Source: a virus
Strand: one strand, 5' to 3'
IMG/VR virus record: IMGVR_UViG_3300027963_004416
Coordinates: 81,708-145,707 of that record
Length of the DNA stretch: 64,000 bases
Both the position numbers and the translations under genes were made by a program. The number at the start of each line of letters is the position of its first letter. Position 1 is the stretch's first letter. The notes beneath the pieces were generated by a model. That model was not told the DNA's origin and did no database searches. It saw only the letters and a list, made by a program, of their open reading frames with translations. This document shows, piece by piece, positions 1 to 7,014 of this stretch.

Positions 1-144
1 ATATCCACTGACTGGAACCACGCAGCTAAGGTACTACTTAAAGAGAAGCACCGTTGGCTACCTCTCGAAGGAATGGCTCGTAATGACTGGAAAGCTAAGT
101 TTTTTGGCTATGGTCAGGCTGAGAGTACCATCAAGTCAGTATAA
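1..144 (+). CDS. 3' end of an unidentified protein (partial)
   Basis: An open frame enters from the left edge and ends at TAA 142-144, giving the last 47 residues, with the tail GYGQAESTIKSV. The fragment is rich in Lys and Trp and looks like the end of a soluble protein. I do not recognise a family from this piece. It is followed by a 51-base gap holding a likely promoter for the next gene. Confidence 0.6.
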   Translation: MSTDWNHAAKVLLKEKHRWLPLEGMARNDWKAKFFGYGQAESTIKSV

Positions 145-168
145 CTGGCTTTAATATTCCTTTACATC

Positions 169-174
169 TATAAT
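169..174 (+). promoter_or_regulatory. possible sigma-70-type -10 box
   Basis: A perfect TATAAT lies in the only gap before the hydrolase gene, 21 bases before its ATG, and a clear AGGAG ribosome site follows at about 186-190. No good -35 box is visible at 17-18 bases spacing (best match 3 of 6), so an activator or an extended early/middle-type promoter would be needed. Confidence 0.35.
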
Positions 175-195
175 CAGAAAAATTTAGGAGATAGC

Positions 196-747
196 ATGGA
201 TAATATCCAATCTATTACCAAAGGTCTTCTGTATTTTACTCTAGGTGTTATGTTTGTCAATTCGTTCTTTGTTTTTGGCCACTATCTTACAACTTTATAC
301 ACAAGTAAAATTACTAAGCCGGTACCAGAAGTAGCTGTTACAAAGGATACACTAGCTACACCAAGACAGCTTGAATGTCTTACCAGAAACATTTATTATG
401 AAGCAGCAACTGAACCTTTTGAAGGTAAACTTGCAGTAGCACAGGTAACTGTAAATCGTGCTAGGAGCGATACATTCCCTAACGATATTTGTCAGGTTGT
501 GTATCAAAAAACTTACAAGAATAATAAAAAACCAGTCTGTCAATTTTCGTGGTATTGTAAGCAAACCAATATGCCTATTTACTATGATAATTACCTAGAA
601 TCAGAAAAAGCGGCTAGAAAGATACTTATGGAAGGGTTTATGTTAGAAAAGGTGAAGGGTGCTTTATATTATCACGCTGACTATGTTCACCCTAACTGGA
701 ATAAACAGAGAGTAGCAAAAATAGGGAGACATATTTTTTATAAATGA
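196..747 (+). CDS. SleB/CwlJ-type cell wall hydrolase with N-terminal membrane anchor
   Basis: Predicted peptidoglycan hydrolase of the Hydrolase_2 (SleB/CwlJ) family, probably the phage endolysin. Residues 11-33 form one hydrophobic segment fitting a signal anchor, which would place the catalytic domain in the periplasm. The domain starts near residue 57; NIYYEA (65-70) carries the expected catalytic Glu69, followed by the family's VAQVTVNRA helix and a C-terminal YYHADYVHPNW block. The start has AGGAG 6 bases upstream. Its stop overlaps the next start (ATGA), so it heads a compact operon with gp33. No holin is visible nearby; a secreted signal-anchor lysin may need only a pinholin encoded elsewhere. 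The family is clear; use as the lysis enzyme is inferred. Confidence 0.85.
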   Translation: MDNIQSITKGLLYFTLGVMFVNSFFVFGHYLTTLYTSKITKPVPEVAVTKDTLATPRQLECLTRNIYYEAATEPFEGKLAVAQVTVNRARSDTFPNDICQVVYQKTYKNNKKPVCQFSWYCKQTNMPIYYDNYLESEKAARKILMEGFMLEKVKGALYYHADYVHPNWNKQRVAKIGRHIFYK

Positions 748-983
748 CAGAAGATATTTTTGGAATAAAAACTCCTACAGAGTTCATGGGAGAAATAGAT
801 AAGCTATCTCTAGAAAAAAGAATTTCGTATCTGGATGCGGTGGTGCTTTACTGCGAGCAAAATAATATAGAAATAGAGACTGCGGCTTCTTTAATTAAAG
901 GCAGCACTAAAATGAAAGCGCGAATTCAAGATGATGCGGAAGATTTAAATTATTTACCTAAAACAAGGAAACTACCTATATGA
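744..983 (+). CDS. 33: gp33-like late-transcription coactivator
   Basis: A small acidic helical protein of 79 residues resembling the T4-like late transcription coactivator gp33, which bridges RNA polymerase with its gp55 late sigma factor to the gp45 sliding clamp. Family-like features are the opening DIFGIKTPTEF, the block ISYLDAVVLYCEQNNIEIE with LIKGS after it, and the DAEDLNYLP tail. T4 gp33 is about 112 residues, but marine relatives are shorter. It overlaps the hydrolase by 4 bases and the methyltransferase by 4 bases. TATAAATA-type late promoters elsewhere in the window (for example before gp18) fit a phage using this system. Recognition is by memory of conserved motifs, not by alignment. 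Confidence 0.7.
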   Translation: MTEDIFGIKTPTEFMGEIDKLSLEKRISYLDAVVLYCEQNNIEIETAASLIKGSTKMKARIQDDAEDLNYLPKTRKLPI

Positions 984-1549
984 CTACTTTACCCGGGCAC
1001 CTAGGCGGCCATGAAAATGAAACGCACGTTGATGAAGGCGCAATTAATTATTTAATTGAGAATCTGGAAGTTAAGTCAGTTTTAGATATTGGATGCGGAC
1101 CTGGCGGTGTAGTTGAACTCTGCAAGAATAAAGGTCTAGATGTACTAGGAGTGGACGGTGACTTTACAGTAGAACGACCAGAGAGCATTAAGGACAATGT
1201 AGTTATCCATGATTATTCTAAGGGTCCTTTTATTCCAGAGAAGAAGTATGATTTAGCCTGGACAGTAGAGTTTGTCGAACATGTTGATGAAGAATACATG
1301 CCTAACTTCATTGAGACTTTTAAATCTTGCAAATACGTTATCATGACTCATGCACTACCAGGTCAACCTGGTCACCATCACGTTAATTGTCAGCATGCAG
1401 GCTACTGGTTAAATGTGATGGAAAAAAATGGGTTTAAGCCTATGCCCTTTACTTTACAACAAGTGCGAGAAGCGTCTACTATGCGGGAACGCTACATTAG
1501 ACAGCAAAGCCTTTTCTTTAAGAACCTAAATTTTGATGGATGCGTTTGA
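980..1549 (+). CDS. class I SAM-dependent methyltransferase
   Basis: Rossmann-fold methyltransferase of 189 residues. Motif I is visible as VLDIGCGPGG (about 34-43), followed by an acidic strand end GVDGD (about 57-61) and the EFVEHV segment typical of Methyltransf_11/25-like enzymes. Substrate unknown; candidates are a nucleic acid base, sugar or small molecule. The gene lies between the gp33 and gp59 genes and overlaps both (ATGA at 980; 14 bases into gp59), so it is co-translated with replication and transcription genes. HVNCQHAGYW near residue 135 adds a His-rich patch that might bind substrate, but this is speculative. Confidence 0.75.
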   Translation: MTTLPGHLGGHENETHVDEGAINYLIENLEVKSVLDIGCGPGGVVELCKNKGLDVLGVDGDFTVERPESIKDNVVIHDYSKGPFIPEKKYDLAWTVEFVEHVDEEYMPNFIETFKSCKYVIMTHALPGQPGHHHVNCQHAGYWLNVMEKNGFKPMPFTLQQVREASTMRERYIRQQSLFFKNLNFDGCV

Positions 1550-2117
1550 AGCTTATAAATTATATCTTGCTTTAAAGAACCATTTTACGAGTAAAACATA
1601 TGACTACTTTAAATATGGCGGGCGAACTAAAGCCTCCCGTACAACATTTGAAAAAAGATCTGACAAGTACTTTTTCCACAAGCTTTCAAAGCGAAAAGAT
1701 CCCGTTGAGTTTCTCGTATCCAATTTTGTATACAGCGGCGACAACTGGATCGGGGATTTGGTACACAACACAGAATCTGAAAGGCTATACAAGCAGTTCT
1801 TAAAGGTAAAAGAATCTCTTTCATATACCTTTAGTAATGACTTGGATAAATTAGAGTCAGAATTCGATTCTAATTTTTTAGTAGTAGACGGTCAGCATCC
1901 ATTACTATTAAAGCTTCTTCTTCGGAACGAAATAACAATAGAGACGTTTGTTATACTAGATGAGCTGGTAAGTTTTTCTAGGAAGTGGAGTAGACGTATA
2001 GAGGAAACAGTAGTTTGGCCACAAGTAAATTTAAAGTGCAAGAAATACAGGCAGTTTTTAGAGTTTGATAGAGATAAGATGAAAAAAATTGTGCTGGATA
2101 AATTTTCACAAAAGTAA
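1536..2117 (+). CDS. 59: gp59-like loader of the replicative helicase
   Basis: Helicase loader that in T4 places the gp41 helicase on gp32-coated forked DNA. Alignment by eye to T4 gp59 is good: AYKLYLALKNHF matches VYKLYLMIKQHM, KRSDKYFFHKLS matches KRRDKYFFQKLS, SNFVYSGDNWIGD matches SNLVANQDAWIGD, and LLLRNEITIETFVILDEL matches the C-terminal domain. Length 193 residues against 217 in T4. A TTG at 1533 precedes the ATG, but the ATG at 1536 is the natural start. It overlaps the methyltransferase gene by 14 bases and is followed by gp32, its functional partner. Confidence 0.9.
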   Translation: MDAFEAYKLYLALKNHFTSKTYDYFKYGGRTKASRTTFEKRSDKYFFHKLSKRKDPVEFLVSNFVYSGDNWIGDLVHNTESERLYKQFLKVKESLSYTFSNDLDKLESEFDSNFLVVDGQHPLLLKLLLRNEITIETFVILDELVSFSRKWSRRIEETVVWPQVNLKCKKYRQFLEFDRDKMKKIVLDKFSQK

Positions 2118-2123
2118 TATAAT
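2118..2123 (+). promoter_or_regulatory. possible promoter for gp32
   Basis: TATAAT lies in the 77-base gap between gp59 and gp32, inside an AT-rich stretch. It leaves a leader of about 65 bases ending in AAGGAGC (2183-2189) before ATG 2195. There is no convincing -35 box. T4 gp32 is autoregulated through its leader, so a separate promoter and a structured or AT-rich leader here would be in keeping, but that control is inferred. Confidence 0.3.
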
Positions 2124-2194
2124 ATATACTATATCGTCATGAGTAAGTGGATACGACGTTATACTTTAATACAACGCTAATAAGGAGCAAATAC

Positions 2195-3091
2195 ATGGCA
2201 GTCGATTTTTCTCAACTTAAGAAGTCCCGTCAAAATCAGTTCGATCAGCTTACTAGCGAACTGACCAAGCTTAACACTCAACAAACCGCTAACAGTTCAG
2301 ACGATAATCGTTTCTGGAAGGCTGAAGTAGATAAAGCAGGTAATGGCTATGCGGTAATCCGTTTTCTACCTGCACCTACCGGTGAAGATGTACCTTTCGT
2401 GCGCGTTTGGGATCACGGATTCCAAGGACCTGGCGGCTGGTACATTGAGAAATCTCTTACCACTCTAGGTCAAAAAGACCCGGTATCAGAGTATAATACT
2501 CAGCTTTGGAATTCAGGGGTTGAAGCAAATAAGGAAATTGTTCGTAAGCAGAAGCGACGTTTGAGTTTTGTCTCAAATATCTACGTTGTTAAGGATCCTG
2601 CGCACCCTGAGAATGAGGGTAAGGTTTTCCTATACAAGTATGGTAAAAAGATTTTCGATAAGCTTAATGAGACTATGAATCCTCAATTTGAGGACGAGAA
2701 GCCAGTAAACCCGTTTGATCTATGGGAAGGTGCTAATTTTAAGCTTAAGATTCGAAATGTTGAAGGCTATCGTAACTATGATAAGTCAGAGTTTGAATCT
2801 CCATCACCTCTTTTAGATGATGATGAAAAACTTGAAAAGATCTGGCATTCAGAACATAAGCTGCAGCCTTTCCTTGATCCTTCTAATTTTAAATCGTATG
2901 ATGAGCTCAAGGATAAGCTTAACCGAGTACTTGGTTTGACTGGTACAGTCAAACCTCAAACACGTGCTGAGGATAGCCCACCTTGGGAAGAAGAAGCAGC
3001 GCCGGTTATTAAGTCCAAGCCTGCTCCAGTCATGGAAGAAGATGACGATGAGTCAATGGACTTCTTTAAGAAGCTGGCAGAAGAAGATTAA
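2195..3091 (+). CDS. 32: gp32-like single-stranded DNA-binding protein
   Basis: Cooperative ssDNA-binding protein of replication, recombination and repair, 298 residues against 301 in T4. Start chosen at ATG 2195 because AAGGAGC sits just before it and MAVDFSQLKKSR fits the basic N-terminal self-association region; an in-frame ATG at 2147 lacks a ribosome site. Conserved core: AGNGYAVIRFLPAP, FVRVWDHGF, NIYVVKDPAHPENEGKVF, YGKKIFDKL and LWEGANFKLKI. The tail is acidic (EEDDDESMDFFKKLAEED), as in T4 where it contacts partner proteins. The zinc-binding His/Cys cluster of T4 gp32 is absent: the equivalent stretch (SLTTLGQKDPVSEY) has no cysteine. Confidence 0.95.
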   Translation: MAVDFSQLKKSRQNQFDQLTSELTKLNTQQTANSSDDNRFWKAEVDKAGNGYAVIRFLPAPTGEDVPFVRVWDHGFQGPGGWYIEKSLTTLGQKDPVSEYNTQLWNSGVEANKEIVRKQKRRLSFVSNIYVVKDPAHPENEGKVFLYKYGKKIFDKLNETMNPQFEDEKPVNPFDLWEGANFKLKIRNVEGYRNYDKSEFESPSPLLDDDEKLEKIWHSEHKLQPFLDPSNFKSYDELKDKLNRVLGLTGTVKPQTRAEDSPPWEEEAAPVIKSKPAPVMEEDDDESMDFFKKLAEED

Positions 3092-4785
3092 GCAGATGCA
3101 CTATGAGTGGTTCCAATATTAAGTGAACCACGAGAAGCGATAGGTGATGGAATGGGGGCTTGCATATCTGGAACTTTGCTGCCCCCTACTCCTTTGGTTT
3201 TTGACATATCAACATTATTAATTACCGGGGCAGTCTGCTTAGCCTCTACAGTTTTTTGCTTGACGTCTTGAGTCATTTCGGATATTTGCTGACCTTTACC
3301 AGGGCGCGCTACTTCCAACTGCGGTGCACTAGCACTTTCCGGGGAAGGCGCTGCAGCGCTACCAGCATCCGCTAGTTTACTATCACTACTAAACTCTGCA
3401 AAGTATTTTTCTCTTTCTTCAAGACCATTATATCCGCCATTGACTACTTTAGTCACTGCTTTAGTATCCCCCCAGTCTTTTATTCTTCGGGCATTAAATG
3501 GTCTTTTTAAAAACCAGAGAGCTGATTCTGCTGCATATTTTGGATCAGATAACTTATCAGGATCTTCAACAAAATTATAGCCTAAATCTTTTGATATAGC
3601 GGCATAATTACTTCTACCAGTTATCTGTAAGAATCCACGACCCTTATACTTGATACCATCACCAGGTTCAACGTTGCCTAAATCTTTTCTGCCTTCATAG
3701 GCCTGCCCGCTTGCAAGCTCTTCAGAATATTTAAATCCGCCCGACTCGTGAGCTGTTTGAGCTAAAATTTGCGCACGGGCTACAGGATTTGTTATTCCTT
3801 CTTTAGAAATAGCAGAATTCATAGCTGATACGCCTGCATTAAACCCTGGTCCCTTTTTAGGTGAGCCTGGCTTAGCTGCCTTCTTTTCTTTACCTTCGGC
3901 GGTTTTACCGGGCAGCTCTACTCCTGCCGAAGTAGTAGCTGCGGCAGCTGGTTTTTCTTCCGGGGTAGCAGCAGACCCGGAGGTTGCTTCTTTTCCTGCT
4001 TCTGGTTTAGCTGTTGGCTCCTTACCACCTTCATCTTTTTTGCCGCCTTCACCTTCCTTGCCGCCCTCTTTATCTTCTTTCATCTTATCTGTAGCATAAT
4101 CTACTGCTACTGCACCAACGGTAAGAGCAGCTGCAGCTTTTCCTAGCTTGCCCATCTTACCAATACGTTTACCAATTTTGACCATACTGGTAATCATATC
4201 AGTTATATTCTTAACGAACTTACCGCCTATAAAAAGTGCAAGTCCCCCGGCAGCAACTTTTATTGCTGTACCTAGGTTACCCATTTCATCTACATTTGTG
4301 CTAAGCTTATCAGTAAACCCACCAAACAGGGCATTTATTTTCTTCTGTACATCCTCTGGTAATACTGCATAAACTATACCAGCAAGAGCAGCCATGAAAG
4401 CTGGATTAGAGAACAGTGAAGATGCCTCTTCTTTAATACTTGTTGGCTGCTCTGCTTGTGGAGTTTCAGGCTTACGGGCTTCTAACGTTTTTTCTTCTTG
4501 CTCATAAGCACCTTTTTGAGATCGACTTTTAATAGTATTATTAATATCTTTTAAAGATGAAGCGATAAGCTTCATACTCTCTGCCACTTTATCTAGACCA
4601 GAGAATGATAAAGGAGTCTTGGTAATAGTTTGATAAAATTCCGGGGCATTATCCCCTGCGTCGCTTTTTGATACGAATCTTCCACCCTTACCTCTATAGA
4701 CGCCCCCTGAATGCATAAGATCATTTACCATCCCTAAATTCTGGACGGTCTCTTTACCTGCTTTAGTTTTAGTTTTATTATCCAT
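3088..4785 (-). CDS. tail (tape-measure-like) protein with C-terminal GH19 lytic domain
   Basis: 565 residues. N-terminal part: a charged helical stretch, then hydrophobic segments at about 124-143, 171-190 and 211-230. A Lys/Glu/Gly/Ala/Pro-rich linker spans 232-312. A glycoside hydrolase 19 (chitinase/endolysin-type) domain occupies about 314-466, with AQTAHESGGF (catalytic Glu347), the following YSEEL and the family signature GRGFLQITGRSNY. The tail is Ala/Pro/Ser-rich. The gene directly follows another membrane-segment protein, two bases after its stop codon begins, and lies downstream of the gp26/gp51-like genes, where tape-measure genes commonly sit. Likely role: virion-borne tail protein that opens peptidoglycan during entry, compensating for a spike without lysozyme. 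It ends 4 bases inside gp32. Role inferred; GH19 domain clear. Confidence 0.7.
   Translation of the reverse strand: MDNKTKTKAGKETVQNLGMVNDLMHSGGVYRGKGGRFVSKSDAGDNAPEFYQTITKTPLSFSGLDKVAESMKLIASSLKDINNTIKSRSQKGAYEQEEKTLEARKPETPQAEQPTSIKEEASSLFSNPAFMAALAGIVYAVLPEDVQKKINALFGGFTDKLSTNVDEMGNLGTAIKVAAGGLALFIGGKFVKNITDMITSMVKIGKRIGKMGKLGKAAAALTVGAVAVDYATDKMKEDKEGGKEGEGGKKDEGGKEPTAKPEAGKEATSGSAATPEEKPAAAATTSAGVELPGKTAEGKEKKAAKPGSPKKGPGFNAGVSAMNSAISKEGITNPVARAQILAQTAHESGGFKYSEELASGQAYEGRKDLGNVEPGDGIKYKGRGFLQITGRSNYAAISKDLGYNFVEDPDKLSDPKYAAESALWFLKRPFNARRIKDWGDTKAVTKVVNGGYNGLEEREKYFAEFSSDSKLADAGSAAAPSPESASAPQLEVARPGKGQQISEMTQDVKQKTVEAKQTAPVINNVDMSKTKGVGGSKVPDMQAPIPSPIASRGSLNIGTTHSASA
3107..3131. terminator. 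inverted repeat at the gp32 / tail operon convergence
   Basis: GTGGTTC (3107-3113) and GAACCAC (3125-3131) form a 7-bp stem with an 11-base loop just after the gp32 stop, inside the 3' end of the opposing gene. No T-run follows on either strand, so if it ends transcription it is not a classical terminator. Position between two convergent operons is the main argument. Confidence 0.3.
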
Positions 4786-6123
4786 TTAGTTCAGAATGCA
4801 GAAAGTAGGTGCTGAAGTAGTTGACGGTAAGCCTTGCTTACCGGGCGAAGCCATAGTTATATTCTTACTATTATTAATATTAGTAATTGAAACTTGTTGT
4901 ACATTAGTCATCTCATCTTTAAAAGCAACATCCTCGGAAGACTGCGCGATAGGCTCTGCTGCAGAACTAGGGGTAGATGTTTCAAGAGTAGCTGAAGGGG
5001 AAGAAGACGACCCTGCTGATGCAGCTTTAGTAGGAGTAGCAGGTGCAGTAGAATTGCCAGCCGCGGCCGGCTTACCAGAAGCTGCTGCAGGCGCTGATGA
5101 TTTTTTCCCTACCGCAGTAGCAGCAGCCGGGGCTGCACTTACACGTTGCTGCGTAGCAGCATTTGAAGGAGCTGCACTTTTTTTAGGCTCCGGCTTGACC
5201 TCTTTTTTACCTTCGTCATCATCGCCAGTAAACACATCATAGATGTCAGATCCTATTGACCATAAATCATATAAAATAAGACCTAGACTTAATAAAGTAC
5301 CTACGCCCGGTATAGCTTTAAGAAAATTTTTACCTAGACTAATTAATTTTGGAATAATTTTATCTTTTAATACTTTAAATTTTTTTAAGAAACTAAATTT
5401 GCCAAGTTTTTTAGCTTCTTTCATATCCTTCTTAGCATCTTTTATACCGGACTTAGCTTTATCACTAGCTTTACCTAAACCCTCTTCTAGGTCTTTTTTT
5501 TCCTTTACAAATTTACCTTTTTCATCTCTAAGTCTACCTTGTTTATCTCTTAATTCCTTCTTTTCTGTGTCAATAGAAGAGGCTTGTTCATTGGTTGACT
5601 CGGCTACTAAACCTGTTACTCTTGCAAGCTCCATTATGGAATCAAATGCACCCTTAACTGATTGAAAGACTTTAAACCCGAAATATGTAATTAAGATTTT
5701 ATCTAGGTTCTGCACAGCAAGTAACACTGCATCGACTATAGGTTTGGCCACACCTAAATTACTTAAGAACTTTTCAAAGAATCCCCCTACTAGCGCCTTA
5801 ACTTTATCATTCATTAATAAAGGAATTAATAGTGCAAGTTTAGCAATACTTAGTCCCGCTTGAGCAGTTGATTCGCCTGCAGCTTTAATAGTATCGCCAA
5901 TACCTGGCTTTTGCTCCGGAGTTTGTTCTGGGGACGGGGCAGGAAATAAAAGTGAAATTATGTTCTCTTTAAGCTTCTTAAGTTCTATTTTTATCACTGC
6001 AGAACTTTTTTCTATTACTTGAGCTGTAGAGTTAGCGTGCTGCTTTTCCTTAGCAGCACCCATGGTAATACTCTTCTTCATAGAAGCAATGTTTTTAACT
6101 GATGCTGCTTTACTATCTGCCAT
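4786..6123 (-). CDS. tail protein with membrane segments, candidate tape measure (part 1)
   Basis: 445 residues, no recognised enzyme domain. Basic N-terminal 50 residues; hydrophobic stretches at about 88-104, 125-150 and 272-290 (the last contains IPGVGTLLSLGLILYDLWS); a strongly charged predicted coiled coil at about 183-242; then an Ala/Ser/Pro-rich disordered region from 310. Helices interrupted by membrane-like segments are typical of tape-measure proteins, which line the tail tube and leave at injection. The start overlaps the end of the gp51-like ORF by 11 bases, and the GH19 protein follows immediately. Together the two encode about 1010 residues, so the tape-measure role may be split or one may be a hub protein. 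Function inferred from composition and order. Confidence 0.55.
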   Translation of the reverse strand: MADSKAASVKNIASMKKSITMGAAKEKQHANSTAQVIEKSSAVIKIELKKLKENIISLLFPAPSPEQTPEQKPGIGDTIKAAGESTAQAGLSIAKLALLIPLLMNDKVKALVGGFFEKFLSNLGVAKPIVDAVLLAVQNLDKILITYFGFKVFQSVKGAFDSIMELARVTGLVAESTNEQASSIDTEKKELRDKQGRLRDEKGKFVKEKKDLEEGLGKASDKAKSGIKDAKKDMKEAKKLGKFSFLKKFKVLKDKIIPKLISLGKNFLKAIPGVGTLLSLGLILYDLWSIGSDIYDVFTGDDDEGKKEVKPEPKKSAAPSNAATQQRVSAAPAAATAVGKKSSAPAAASGKPAAAGNSTAPATPTKAASAGSSSSPSATLETSTPSSAAEPIAQSSEDVAFKDEMTNVQQVSITNINNSKNITMASPGKQGLPSTTSAPTFCILN

Positions 6124-6304
6124 TTGATTGCTGTCTTAACCTTTCCTGTTCTCTTTCTAAGTATTCTCTTAGCATATCAACATAAAGATCCCGCTCAAAT
6201 GGTATTAAGTCTTCTATTTCAGTTATTGACCATTTATGATACTGAGCCAAGCTAAAAATTAACTGATAATAGTTAGCTAAGGTATTATGACTCAGCCCAG
6301 CGTA
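6113..6304 (-). CDS. 51: gp51-like tail/baseplate assembly protein, C-terminal extension of gp26 by -1 frameshift
   Basis: A conserved-looking 63-codon ORF follows gp26 in the -1 frame. It reads YAGLSHNTLANYYQ, then LIFSLAQYHKWSITEIED and LIPFERDLYVDMLREYLE, ending at TAG 6115-6113. The pattern of aromatic-rich helix, 'E-I-E-x-x-I-P-F-E-R-D-x-Y-V-x-M-L' and charged tail matches the small gp51-like assembly proteins beside gp26 in T4-like phages. There is no ATG, GTG or TTG ahead of the conserved block; the only candidates would be CTG 6295 or an internal TTG. A -1 shift at the T7 heptamer 6310-6304 enters this frame exactly. It overlaps the next gene's ATG by 11 bases. The reading frame is certain; its expression as a fusion is a prediction. 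Confidence 0.7.
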   Translation of the reverse strand, partial: YAGLSHNTLANYYQLIFSLAQYHKWSITEIEDLIPFERDLYVDMLREYLEREQERLRQQSNGR

Positions 6305-7002
6305 AAAAAATCACTCAAACTCGTTAGCTTAATTGTTCTTTCATTACCAAGACTATTAACATACTTTAGTTCATGATAAAGTCTTGGCATAGTATTAAAA
6401 AACTCTTGAATTTTTTTAAATGTATTAACATCTAGTGATTGAATAAATTCTTCTAGTTCTTGCTCTGTTGAATCAACAGCACTAAACTCTTGACCATCTA
6501 ATATTACCTTATCCAGACAATAAGTAAGAATTTTAAAGAATACATCGTATTCTTCTTCAACTTCTAATAAAAGCTTTGCTAGATCAGATCTAGGATATCT
6601 CATAATTAAAGTAAGACTATCATCGGCTTTAATAGTTTTAGTATGTTCCGGATCTTCTTTAACTTCTATTTCGTCCAAGTTAATTTCAAACTCATACCTC
6701 TTATTATCTTCAGTGTCTCTATATGCTAGTTCTATAATGTTATTAACTGATTTAGATCTTATCTTCAAGAAAATATACTCTAAATCAAATGTAGTAAAAT
6801 CATCAACTGAGACTGTATCACTAATAATACAATTATTAAGTACTTGCTTAACTGCGTTAAGCACCTGGTTAGAATCTTCACTTGATTGTGCTATTAAAAG
6901 AACCTTTTCTTCTTTAACTAGGAAAGGTCTAAATTTAAGCTTATCTTTTGTTGATGGTAATGTTAATTCAAATATAGGATGATTAATTTTAGGTAATGCC
7001 AT
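6292..7002 (-). CDS. 26: gp26-like baseplate hub / tail assembly chaperone
   Basis: T4_baseplate (gp26) family protein needed for hub assembly. 236 residues from ATG 7002, chosen because GGAG at 7012-7009 sits just upstream and MALPKINHPIFELTLPS is the usual family N-terminus; a TTG at 7014 is in frame but unlikely. Recognisable features are FRPFLVKEEKVLLIA near the N-terminus and the acidic middle with ILTYCLDKVI. The ribosome site lies in the 12-base gap after gp54. The end holds the slippery heptamer. A short protein plus a minor frameshifted product, followed by a tape-measure candidate, copies the G/GT chaperone arrangement of other tailed phages. Confidence 0.85.
   Translation of the reverse strand: MALPKINHPIFELTLPSTKDKLKFRPFLVKEEKVLLIAQSSEDSNQVLNAVKQVLNNCIISDTVSVDDFTTFDLEYIFLKIRSKSVNNIIELAYRDTEDNKRYEFEINLDEIEVKEDPEHTKTIKADDSLTLIMRYPRSDLAKLLLEVEEEYDVFFKILTYCLDKVILDGQEFSAVDSTEQELEEFIQSLDVNTFKKIQEFFNTMPRLYHELKYVNSLGNERTIKLTSLSDFFTLG
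6304..6310 (-). promoter_or_regulatory. T TTT TTT slippery heptamer for -1 frameshifting
   Basis: On the minus strand the gp26 frame reads GAT TTT TTT ACG CTG GGC TGA. The run T-TTT-TTT is a canonical X-XXY-YYZ slippery site five codons before the end of gp26. A one-base backward slip gives TAC GCT GGG CTG AGT and continues through the gp51-like frame. No strong downstream stem is obvious by eye. Confidence 0.6.
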
Positions 7003-7014
7003 TATAAACTCCAA

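Noticed and set aside
2147-2194. N-terminal extension of gp32 from ATG 2147
   Set aside because: The 16 extra residues do not resemble gp32, no ribosome site precedes them, and AAGGAG lies just ahead of ATG 2195.
4796-5665. Plus-strand open frames opposite the tape-measure candidate
   Set aside because: They mirror the Ala/Pro/Ser-rich and Lys-rich codons of the minus-strand gene and lack starts with ribosome sites.
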